From Pontiella desulfatans (lineage in GTDB: Bacteria > Verrucomicrobiota > Kiritimatiellia > Kiritimatiellales > Pontiellaceae), in assembly GCF_900890425.1 (NCBI RefSeq), contig NZ_CAAHFG010000003.1, positions 62,001-126,000 of the forward strand: a stretch of DNA of 64,000 bases, written 5' to 3'. The notes under the pieces were generated by a model. It was not told the origin of the DNA. It saw only the letters and a program-made list of their open reading frames with translations, and ran no database searches. Numbering within the stretch: position 1 is the stretch's first letter; each line of letters starts with the position of its first letter. Below are positions 1 to 7,175 of the stretch, piece after piece. A program made the position numbers and the translations under genes.

Positions 1-352
1 GGACGATGATATCTCCGAAGAAAATAACCTCAAAGACGCTCATCCTGAAAAATTCCAGGCATTGGAAAAGTTGTACAATGACTGGTTTGAGCAGATGGGC
101 GAGCCCGCCAAAGGCACCAAGCATTACGAGAAAAAGGCTTCGAATAAAAAGGCAAAGAAATCCGCCAAGGATGCCGCCGAGCCCAAGCCCGCTGCCAAGC
201 CGAAGAAGGATGGTGATCTGGGCTACGGGTTCAAGAAAGACGGCACGCCCCGCAAGCTTCCGCCGGTAACCGGAACACCGGAAGAAAAGAAAGCCAAGCG
301 CGAAAAAATGCGCGCTGAACAAAATGCGAAGCAGCAGGAATCCGCGGAATGA
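1..352 (+). CDS. Sulfatase, C-terminal fragment (5' end outside window)
   Basis: The open frame enters from the left edge and stops with TGA at 350-352. The first residues read DDDISEENNLKDAHPEKF, the usual 'D-x-x-E-x-N-N-L' ending of family S1 sulfatases, where the last strand and helix follow. After it comes a low-complexity tail of about 75 residues rich in Lys, Ala and Pro (KKAKKSAKDAAEPKP and similar), of the same kind seen on the four sulfatases downstream. The catalytic domain is not in the window, so substrate and signature cysteine cannot be judged. It probably belongs to the same polysaccharide-desulfation cluster. Confidence 0.8.
   Translation, partial: DDDISEENNLKDAHPEKFQALEKLYNDWFEQMGEPAKGTKHYEKKASNKKAKKSAKDAAEPKPAAKPKKDGDLGYGFKKDGTPRKLPPVTGTPEEKKAKREKMRAEQNAKQQESAE
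53..67. repeat. Dispersed 15-bp palindrome, copy 1
   Basis: TTCCAGGCATTGGAA, arms TTCCA/TGGAA around five bases. It lies inside the coding part of the first sulfatase. It is one of at least seven exact TTCCA-N5-TGGAA copies in the window; see the finding on this motif. Confidence 0.5.
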
Positions 353-450
353 GAGCGTTGATCGTTATCATGCTCGCAGCGATGGTTTGTTTCAATGCCG
401 AGGCTGCGAAGAAAACACAGAAAATAAAAGGAACCTATGAAATCATTTAA
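349..450 (+). CDS. Small ORF with signal-peptide-like sequence, possibly a gene remnant
   Basis: A 33-residue frame starts at an ATG that overlaps the stop of the preceding sulfatase (ATGA), as in translationally coupled operon genes. It reads MRALIVIMLAAMVCFNAEA followed by a short Lys-rich stretch and a stop. This resembles the signal peptide of a secreted enzyme whose body has been lost; the next gene (437) starts inside its last codons in another frame. No function can be assigned. It could be a chance ORF, but the coupled start and hydrophobic core argue for a relic. Confidence 0.3.
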   Translation: MRALIVIMLAAMVCFNAEAAKKTQKIKGTYEII

Positions 451-844
451 AAAGACCTTACTCATCACAACATTACTCATTTCCGGAATCAATGGTTTTG
501 CGGCTCAGGAGCGCGCGCAGAATCCGATCGTAACACACATGTTTACCGCCGACCCTACGGCCCGTGTATGGGACGACGGTCGGTTGTACGTCTATCCTTC
601 AACCGATGCATACCCGGCCATTGGCTGCTCTTTAATGGACGGCTACCATGTATTATCCACCGATGATATGGTGACCTGGACCGATCATGGCGAAATCCTG
701 CACTCGCGGGATGTGGAATGGGGACGGGAAGAGGGTGGCTTTATGTGGGCCCCCGATTGTATGTATCGAAACGGAAAATAGTATTATTTCCCACATCCCA
801 GTGCAACAGACCGTAAGACATCATGGAAAAGGGCTCCTTCGTAG
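437..844 (+). pseudogene. Glycoside hydrolase family 43-like gene, nonsense-mutated and 3'-truncated
   Basis: It starts with a signal peptide (MKSFKKTLLITTLLISG) and the GH43 five-blade propeller start: NPIVTHMFTADPTARVW (with the blade-1 Asp), then YVYPSTDA, and MWAPDCMYRNGK. At 779-781 a TAG replaces a sense codon, and the same frame then continues with YYFPHPSATDR-TSWK, the normal GH43 continuation after 'NGK'. The homology ends near 832 and a second stop follows at 842-844. The gene is therefore both interrupted and missing about two thirds of its length. Family members are secreted arabinofuranosidases, xylosidases or galactosidases. An active product is not expected. Confidence 0.75.
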
Positions 845-969
845 TTCCATCGTAGCGAGGTACGAGCGGAGATGGTCTGTTTTCGAGAATCAGGAACGCC
901 TTTACCCTGACTCAGACGCAATTCCGTGAAGAGCCTCAAATAAAACACCTGTTTCGAGAAAATCCGCTG

Positions 970-1038
970 TTTGGCGGAAAAAACCACTATTTTGGCGGAA
1001 TAAACCAAGCCGGATCTTTCAGTGTATGAGAAAACGTT
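970..1038 (+). promoter_or_regulatory. Composite promoter/operator, copy 1 (paired TTTGGCGGAA boxes)
   Basis: TTTGGCGGAA occurs at 970 and again at 991, exactly 21 bp apart on the same helix face, each followed by an A/T-rich step and CCA. TATG and AAAACGTT follow at 1025 and 1031. The same layout lies before the sulfatase operon at 2342. The direct repeats look like sites for an AraC-type activator, and the AAACGTTT core like a LacI-family half-palindrome; both are inferences. The PEP-CTERM gene starts 77 bp downstream. The bases between 845 and 969 hold no recognisable gene. Confidence 0.55.
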
Positions 1039-1114
1039 TATTCCATTGGGGAGCTTCGTCTTTGAAGGGGCACCCGTTTGGTTGAAAAAAAAACCATATG
1101 AAAAGGAGAAAAAA

Positions 1115-1912
1115 ATGAAGAAGGTTTGCATTGGTTTGGCAATGGCGATGGCCGCAACGATGGCTTTAGGGGCCAGAATTGATACGACCGGTGACGGGAG
1201 CTGGACGAATACGCCGGTGGTCTGGTCGGGTGGTGTCCCGGGAGCAGCCGATACGGCGCGGGTTGGTCACGACGTAACGCTCAATACCGATTCTGTGATT
1301 GTAGATAAATTGACAGTTGGGCGTGGAACTGTTGGCGTTCTGACGATATCCAGCGGTGGAAACCTCATTGCCAGCAACGGTGTTACTATTGCCGACACCG
1401 CTGACGGAACGCTTATTTTGAATGGCGGTCAAATGAGCGTTATTAATGGTGGTTTGACCCTTGGCGCTGACACAGAAGTTGGAACCTTAACATTGAATAC
1501 TGGCTCTATTGATGCCAATACCTTGGCCATAGGTACTGATAGAAACGCACCGAGCACAGTGAACCTGTTCGGGGGGACTTTTACTGTGAATAATGCTGCT
1601 GGGTTGGGCATCAAAAATGGTGGTAGTGTGTTGAACATCCAAAACGATGCGCAGTTAATCCTCGCTGGGGATGCGTTGGCCGCTATAGACGGCTTTGCGC
1701 TCACTAAAATTTTGTGGGCTGACGGCTCGGGGATGGCCGGCATTGGTGACAGCACCTGGGATAATGGCAGTGGATCCTATCTCCACGCTGAATTCGATGG
1801 AACGAACACCACGGTCTGGACAAACGAAACCATTCCGGAACCGGCGACGCTGGGGCTGGTTATGATGACGGCTACCGGTTTGTTGGTGATTCGCCGCAGA
1901 TTTATGCTCTAA
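1115..1912 (+). CDS. PEP-CTERM sorted autotransporter-repeat-like surface protein
   Basis: A 265-residue protein, taken to start at the ATG at 1115 because AAAAGGAG lies just upstream and a signal peptide (MKKVCIGLAMAMAATMALG) begins there. The middle consists of Gly/Asn/Thr-rich short strands (LTVGRGTVGVLTIS, GTLILNGGQMSV, GTLTLNTGSID) typical of a right-handed beta-solenoid, like pectate-lyase or autotransporter repeats. The end is a PEP-CTERM anchor: PEPATLG, a hydrophobic segment (LVMMTATGLLVI) and RRRF. Such proteins are processed by exosortase during export and attached at the cell surface or in extracellular matrix; the exosortase itself is not in this window. Single gene followed by two terminator hairpins. 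No ligand or enzyme activity is evident. Confidence 0.8.
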   Translation: MKKVCIGLAMAMAATMALGARIDTTGDGSWTNTPVVWSGGVPGAADTARVGHDVTLNTDSVIVDKLTVGRGTVGVLTISSGGNLIASNGVTIADTADGTLILNGGQMSVINGGLTLGADTEVGTLTLNTGSIDANTLAIGTDRNAPSTVNLFGGTFTVNNAAGLGIKNGGSVLNIQNDAQLILAGDALAAIDGFALTKILWADGSGMAGIGDSTWDNGSGSYLHAEFDGTNTTVWTNETIPEPATLGLVMMTATGLLVIRRRFML

Positions 1913-1929
1913 CGGGACGGGAGAAACGA

Positions 1930-1956
1930 ACAGGAAATGGAATATTTTCCTGTTTT
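1930..1956 (+). terminator. Hairpin terminator 1 after the PEP-CTERM gene
   Basis: ACAGGAAA (1930-1937) pairs with TTTCCTGT (1946-1953), with an 8-base loop and a T run. It lies 18 bp after the stop codon. Confidence 0.55.
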
Positions 1957-1969
1957 AGAACTCTTCGAG

Positions 1970-2007
1970 CGCAACCTGATTTTTGTTAATCAGGTTGCGT
2001 TTTATTT
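1970..2007 (+). terminator. Hairpin terminator 2 after the PEP-CTERM gene
   Basis: CGCAACCTGAT (1970-1980) pairs perfectly with ATCAGGTTGCG (1989-1999), followed by TTTTATTT. It is a strong intrinsic terminator in tandem with the previous hairpin. Confidence 0.8.
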
Positions 2008-2341
2008 GGTGCTGCCTAGGGTGATTCACTAACCCCGATTGCAGATATTTAACAAAATAATTTTGGGCACTGTGTGCAGGTTTGAGGAGGAGAAGGTAGC
2101 GCCTGGACTCAGCGAAATATGAGCGTGGGCCTGGCTGGCCGTGCGTCAGAGTGCGCCGGATCTACGCTCGCTTAGGCGATCTAAGTTCAGGCGGTACTGC
2201 CTATCTGCGGTCAGAACGTTCATGACTCACAGGCTTGTTTTTCTTTTCATATTTCAGGTCATGAGAACTTCTCATTTATACAGTTAAACCTCGGCTCGCA
2301 GAGCCAACTCAGGCAAGCGGCTGTTTCGAACGAATTGGGTG
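2008..2341. other. Intergenic stretch without recognisable gene
   Basis: About 330 bases between the terminator pair and the next promoter. No frame has a start, ribosome site and protein-like composition. The 2090-2200 part is richer in G+C than the surrounding spacers and may be a gene relic, but I cannot identify it. Confidence 0.4.
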
Positions 2342-2411
2342 TTTGGCGGAATATGCCACGGTTTTGGCGGAAAATCCCAAGCTGTTTTATTATAGGATAT
2401 GGGAAAACGTT
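2342..2411 (+). promoter_or_regulatory. Composite promoter/operator, copy 2, before the four-sulfatase operon
   Basis: TTTGGCGGAA at 2342 and 2363 (21 bp apart), TATAGGATATG around 2391-2401 and AAAACGTT at 2404. The second box lies 41 bp before AAAACGTT, against 40 bp in copy 1. The sulfatase start codon is 36 bp downstream of AAAACGTT. The conserved spacing suggests both genes answer to the same regulator. Confidence 0.6.
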
Positions 2412-2446
2412 AAGAGTACTCGGATAACGAACAGGAGAATGGATTG

Positions 2447-3913
2447 ATGTTTAAAGGACTCATGGCCGGTGTTGCACTGGCCGCACTTTGTATCGCACCG
2501 GTTTTGGCGGAAGAGAAACCGAATTTTGTGATTGTGCTGGGGGACGATGTCAGCTGGTCGAGTTTCGGTTGTGTTGACGGGGGCTTGTATACCCGAACCC
2601 CTCACATCGACAAGCTTGCGACGCAGGGGGTTCGTTTCGCGAATTTCTCCTGCTCCGGGGCCCAGTGCAGTCCGACGCGGCATGAGCTTTATACCGGATT
2701 GCTGCCACCGACCAGTGGTGTTTATTCCAATGGGAACAAGCCTGCCGGAAACTATAAAAACATGGCCCATTATCTGAAAATTTTAGGATACAACGTTGGC
2801 TTGACGGGGAAGACCCATTTCGACACATCTGAGTTTGAAACGGTTTCCGGGTTTACAGTCGGTGCGAATGAGAACGCACCGACCTGGGAGTTGAGTGGGG
2901 TGAAACAGTTTATCGAAACCGCTCAGGCCGGGGAAAAACCCTTCTGCATGGTTATTGCTTCGGTGCACGCGCACCATCCGTGGACGATTGGGGATGTTTC
3001 TAATTTTCCGTTGGATAAGATGGTCGTGCCGCCTCACATGGTTGACGGCCCGGTTACCCGCGAGGCGCTGGCCATCCACGCGGCGGAGGTGGAAGACCTG
3101 GATAATCAGGTCGGCGCGACGATGAAGCTGCTTGATGAGATGAACCTCAGCGACAATACCGTCTTGATCTTTCTGAGCGAGCAGGGAACGGCCATGCCGA
3201 ACGGAAAATGGTCGGTCTATGATTACGGTACGAAGGCGTTGTGCCTGGTGCGCTGGCCGGGAAAACTCAAACCGGCGGTCACGGACGCGGTCGCGATGTA
3301 TTGCGACATTGTTCCTACGATGGTGGAAATGGCGGGCGGAGAGGTGCCGGTGGTGGACGGCAAGAGTTTAGTTTCCGCTCTCAAAGGGGAAACCTCGGAC
3401 CATCGCGAGCACGCTTATATCGTTAATCAATTCGGCGGCTTTACGCAACGGGCCATTCGGGACAAGGAGTATAAGTTCATTTGGACCCCCGAGCAGGAGA
3501 ATGATTACTACCTCAGCGTTTTGATGGACCCCAAGAGCGGCAAGTTTTTCGCGAAGGCCTGGCGCGAGTGGCTGGAAATCGCGAAAACCGATCCTGATGC
3601 CCAGGCGAAAATCGATCGCATCGTGAAACAACCGGAATTTCAACTGTTTAACATTCAAAAGGATCCATGGGAGGTGGATAACCTCGCTGAGAATCCTGAA
3701 TACGCGGGGAAAGTAGCCGAGATGCATGCCCGGCTGAAGGCCGATATGGAACGGTTGAATGATTCATTCTCATTCGTGGATCCTAAAGCCGCTAAAAAGG
3801 CTCAAAATGCAAGTGCTGAGGAAAACGCCAATGCCGGGAAAAAGGGGAATGCGGATAAAAAGAGTCGTGCTGAAAAAAAGGCCGAACGGAAAAAGAAGAG
3901 AGAGCAGAAGTAG
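2447..3913 (+). CDS. Secreted sulfatase, C-S-P-T-R type with S-E-Q-G metal motif
   Basis: The ATG at 2447 has AGGAG nine bases upstream; a TTG three bases earlier is less likely. A signal peptide ends around VLA-EEKPN. Family S1 features: metal-binding Asp pair in VLGDDVSW, the formylglycine motif C-S-P-T-R with Cys74 (Thr in place of the usual Ser), and LSEQGT-x-x-PNGKW where many sulfatases have S-D-N-G. The E-Q form is known to me from heparan-N-sulfatase-like S1 members that also keep a K-W after it. The last 40 residues are a Lys/Glu/Ala tail (KKAERKKKREQK). Role: hydrolysis of sulfate esters or N-sulfates on a polysaccharide outside the cytoplasm; the Cys needs a maturase such as anSME. 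First of four genes, four bases before the next start. Confidence 0.88.
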   Translation: MFKGLMAGVALAALCIAPVLAEEKPNFVIVLGDDVSWSSFGCVDGGLYTRTPHIDKLATQGVRFANFSCSGAQCSPTRHELYTGLLPPTSGVYSNGNKPAGNYKNMAHYLKILGYNVGLTGKTHFDTSEFETVSGFTVGANENAPTWELSGVKQFIETAQAGEKPFCMVIASVHAHHPWTIGDVSNFPLDKMVVPPHMVDGPVTREALAIHAAEVEDLDNQVGATMKLLDEMNLSDNTVLIFLSEQGTAMPNGKWSVYDYGTKALCLVRWPGKLKPAVTDAVAMYCDIVPTMVEMAGGEVPVVDGKSLVSALKGETSDHREHAYIVNQFGGFTQRAIRDKEYKFIWTPEQENDYYLSVLMDPKSGKFFAKAWREWLEIAKTDPDAQAKIDRIVKQPEFQLFNIQKDPWEVDNLAENPEYAGKVAEMHARLKADMERLNDSFSFVDPKAAKKAQNASAEENANAGKKGNADKKSRAEKKAERKKKREQK

Positions 3914-3916
3914 ACT

Positions 3917-5389
3917 ATGAAACACGGAATTAAATCACACGTTGCAATCGCGATCGCCGCGGCCTCGATATGCACGGCAGTTGTCGCGAAAGCGGAGCGT
4001 CCCAACATCGTGATCATTTTTAACGACGATCAGGGCTATCAGGATCTGGGGTGCTACGGCTCGCCTGATATTAAAACACCGCGGGTCGACCAAATGGCCG
4101 CAGAAGGGATGAAGTTTACGGATTTCCTGGTGGCGTCTTCAGTTTGCTCGCCCTCGCGTGCCGCGCTGCTGACGGGGTGTTATCCGAACCGCGTGGGTGT
4201 GCCGAGTGTCTATTTTCCAGATCGTGGAAAAGGCGGGCTGGAGCCCGAGCATGTAACGATCGCGGAAATGCTGAAGACGGTGGGGTACAATACGGCGGCC
4301 GTAGGCAAATGGCACCTCGGCGACGAGCTGAAATATCTGCCGACCAACCAGGGCTTCGATTCCTATTATGGTATTCCCTACAGTAACGACATGTATCCGG
4401 CATCCACCATGAAATACGCGGACGACTGCCTGTTCCTCGAAGGCCAGAGCCACGAGACACTGAAAGAAGCGTACGCCGGCAAGCTGCGCAACGGGAATCC
4501 GATTTCACTGAAAAACAAGGTGCCGCTGATGCGCGGCGAAGAGTGCATTGAATTTCCGGCGGATCAGACGACGATCACGCGCCGTTTTACGGACGAGGGC
4601 ATCGTATTTATTTCCGAGAGCGTGAAGGAGGAGAAGCCCTTCTTCCTCTATCTGGCCCATTCGATGCCCCATATCCCGTTGTTTGTTGCTCCTGAATTTG
4701 AAGGCAAAAGTGAACGGGGTCTTTATGGCGATGTGATTGAGGAAATCGATTTTAACACCGGTCGTATTCTGGATCACCTCAAGACCCTGGGCATCGAGGA
4801 TAATACGCTTGTGGTCTTTACCTCGGACAATGGACCGTGGTTGATCATGAAGGAAAACGGCGGAAGTGCCGGACCGCTTTTTGAAGGAAAAATGACCACG
4901 TTCGAGGGCGGGCAACGCGTTCCCTGCATCATGAAATGGCCGGGGCATATTCCCGCCGGAACCGTGTGCGATGAGCTGGCCTCAACTATCGATTTGATGC
5001 CTACATTCGCGGCGATCACCGGAGCGGCACTGCCGACGGTTCAGCCCCTGGATGGAAAAAATATTCTCGACCTGCTGACGAGTCAACCCGGCGCGAAATC
5101 TCCGCATGAATTTTTCTTCTACGGCCAGGCTGCGGTTCGCCAAGGGGATTGGAAATATCATGCCAGGGAACACTTCAAGGTGAAGGAAACCGCCCGTGAG
5201 CATAAAGGTCCGACGCTCTACAATCTGAAGGACGATATTGGGGAATCAAATAACGTGATCGATGAACATCCGGAAATTGCCGCACGTCTCGCCAAGGTGC
5301 TGGAGTCCAATCCGAACAAACGCGTCGACGATGGAAAGGCTGTGAGCACGAAGGATAAGAACAAAAAGAAAAAGGGTAAGAAGAAGTAA
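3917..5389 (+). CDS. Secreted arylsulfatase A-like sulfatase (C-S-P-S-R)
   Basis: 490 residues with signal peptide (MKHGIKSHVAIAIAAASICTAVVAKA). Motifs in order: FNDDQGYQDLGCYG (metal site), VCSPSRAALLTG with Cys77 as the formylglycine precursor, GKWHLGD, YLAHSMPHIPL and TSDNGPW. This is the standard architecture of arylsulfatase-A-like S1 enzymes, whose natural substrates are usually sulfated glycans. It ends in a pure Lys tail (KNKKKKGKKK). It follows the upstream sulfatase after three bases, so it is co-transcribed, with 189 bp before the next sulfatase. The exact sugar position cleaved cannot be read from the sequence. Confidence 0.9.
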   Translation: MKHGIKSHVAIAIAAASICTAVVAKAERPNIVIIFNDDQGYQDLGCYGSPDIKTPRVDQMAAEGMKFTDFLVASSVCSPSRAALLTGCYPNRVGVPSVYFPDRGKGGLEPEHVTIAEMLKTVGYNTAAVGKWHLGDELKYLPTNQGFDSYYGIPYSNDMYPASTMKYADDCLFLEGQSHETLKEAYAGKLRNGNPISLKNKVPLMRGEECIEFPADQTTITRRFTDEGIVFISESVKEEKPFFLYLAHSMPHIPLFVAPEFEGKSERGLYGDVIEEIDFNTGRILDHLKTLGIEDNTLVVFTSDNGPWLIMKENGGSAGPLFEGKMTTFEGGQRVPCIMKWPGHIPAGTVCDELASTIDLMPTFAAITGAALPTVQPLDGKNILDLLTSQPGAKSPHEFFFYGQAAVRQGDWKYHAREHFKVKETAREHKGPTLYNLKDDIGESNNVIDEHPEIAARLAKVLESNPNKRVDDGKAVSTKDKNKKKKGKKK

Positions 5390-5578
5390 ACAGCTTCATT
5401 TTGTTGTTAGGCATGGGGTCCAATTCCCTGCTGCTGGCAGCGAGTAATTTGTAGGGCTGGAATGGCTGAGGCACGATGCCTTCCAGCCGAGCGGCAGGGA
5501 AGGTCTCCTTCGTCAACCGTTCCCGCCCTACCAAAAAAAATGCGCATGGTCCGATAGTACAGTTACAAGGAAACAACT

Positions 5579-7174
5579 ATGAAAACACATAAGAAATCTA
5601 CTCTTTTGGTTGCTGCAGCTTCACTTCTTCTTGGGAGTGTGGCCGCCGCAAATTCGAAGCCCAATATTGTTTTTATTCTGGTGGATGACATGCCGTGGTA
5701 TGGAACCGCGACCATGCAGGAGGAAGGCTTTGGTGGATCGGCGATGAAGTGGCGGAATACACCGAATATCGATACCATCGGTAAAGAAGGCATGGTGTTC
5801 GCGAACGCGTATTCGGCCGCCGGTATGTGCGGGCCGTCGCGGTGCAGTATTCAAGTGGGAATGACGGCCGCCAGAACCCGCTATAGCGGAAATGGAAACT
5901 TTGGTGACGACTGCACATTTGAAGTGAGTTACATCGAAAAGGTAAAAGGGGCGCCTTTCCTTGAACCGGAGCCCATGGGATCGATACATCCGGATTTTAA
6001 AACCATGGGGGATGTGCTGAGAGAGCAGGGGTATGCGACTGCGCATTTTGGTAAATGGCATGCCTATGGCGGTGGACCCGAGGCGCGTGGTTATGACGAG
6101 AGCGATGGCGAAACCTCGAATGCCGAAGGTGGCCCTCAACTGTGTACGGATCCGAAAGATCCGAAGCGGATTTTCAGTATGACCCGCAGCAGTATTAACT
6201 TTATCGAGCGCCAGGTCGCATCGGATAAGCCCTTCTTTGTCCAGATCTCACACTACGCGGAACACAACCAGCAGATGAGTTTGCCGGAGACCTTGAAAAA
6301 ATACACCGGCAACCCGGAAATCAAAGCCATGGAGAAAAGTGTGGCCAGGGAGGTGGCGACGCATGCCGCCGCGGTCGAGGATATGGATACGTCCATCGGT
6401 ATGGTCATGAAGAAACTCGATGAACTCGGCATCAGTGATAACACGTATGTCGTATTTACCTCCGACAATGGTAAAGGGCTGTATAACGGCAAAGACCGGA
6501 TCCTGCGCGGTGAAAAATGGTGGCTTTGGGAAGGAGGCATCCGGGTGCCGATGTCGATGAAAGGTCCAGGGATTTCTGCTGGGTCGCGCAGCTGTCTGAA
6601 TGTGGTCGGTTATGACTTCCTTCCAACGTTTTATGATATAGCCGGCGGCGATGTGGCCCGTCTTGAGAATGTCGATGGAGTAAGCATCATGCCGATTGCC
6701 AAGGGTGGAAATGTCAAAGGTTTTAAAGACCGGGCCCTGTTCTTCCACTATCCGCACCATCGTAACACCACACAGCACTCTGTGATTATTAAGGACCACT
6801 ATAAGCTTTTTAACTTTTATGAACTGCCGGAGCCGTATCTGTATGACCTGAAGAAGGATATCGGCGAAGTATCCAACATCGCAGGACAGATGCCGGAAAA
6901 GGTACAGCAGATGAAGAGTGAAATGGACGCCTATCACAAGCGTATCGACGCGCTTTTGCCTAAACCCAATCCGAACGCGTCTGAAAATTATGTCCGCTTT
7001 GATCCGGCTGTAAAAGTTCCGCCTGTCTGTGATCTGGTCGACGGAAAATTGCCAAAGCTGGATAAGAGCAAAGGGCAGGCGCCGGAGGAGAATCAGAGCC
7101 AAGAAAAAATGAGCAAAGAGGAGAAGAAAAAGGCGAGAGAGGAAAGAAGGAAGAACAAGAAGGCGGGTGTTTAA
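5579..7174 (+). CDS. Secreted sulfatase, C-G-P-S-R type
   Basis: 531 residues starting at the ATG at 5579, with AAGG about nine bases upstream. A signal peptide (MKTHKKSTLLVAAASLLLGSVAAA) precedes FILVDDMPWYG. The signature is MCGPSRCSIQVG with Cys84. GKWHAYGGG and TSDNGKG follow, then a C-terminal D-x-x-E-x-S-N-I module. The tail from about residue 500 is Glu/Lys rich (KEEKKKAREERRKNKK). Third gene of the operon; the 189-bp spacer before it contains a run of A but no convincing terminator. It is predicted to act on sulfated glycan in the periplasm or outside the cell. Confidence 0.9.
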   Translation: MKTHKKSTLLVAAASLLLGSVAAANSKPNIVFILVDDMPWYGTATMQEEGFGGSAMKWRNTPNIDTIGKEGMVFANAYSAAGMCGPSRCSIQVGMTAARTRYSGNGNFGDDCTFEVSYIEKVKGAPFLEPEPMGSIHPDFKTMGDVLREQGYATAHFGKWHAYGGGPEARGYDESDGETSNAEGGPQLCTDPKDPKRIFSMTRSSINFIERQVASDKPFFVQISHYAEHNQQMSLPETLKKYTGNPEIKAMEKSVAREVATHAAAVEDMDTSIGMVMKKLDELGISDNTYVVFTSDNGKGLYNGKDRILRGEKWWLWEGGIRVPMSMKGPGISAGSRSCLNVVGYDFLPTFYDIAGGDVARLENVDGVSIMPIAKGGNVKGFKDRALFFHYPHHRNTTQHSVIIKDHYKLFNFYELPEPYLYDLKKDIGEVSNIAGQMPEKVQQMKSEMDAYHKRIDALLPKPNPNASENYVRFDPAVKVPPVCDLVDGKLPKLDKSKGQAPEENQSQEKMSKEEKKKAREERRKNKKAGV

Positions 7175-7175
7175 C

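Noticed and set aside
2501-2510. A third TTTTGGCGGAA sequence inside the sulfatase signal peptide.
   Set aside because: It encodes the V-L-A-E cleavage site, is single and not paired at 21 bp, so probably coincidence.
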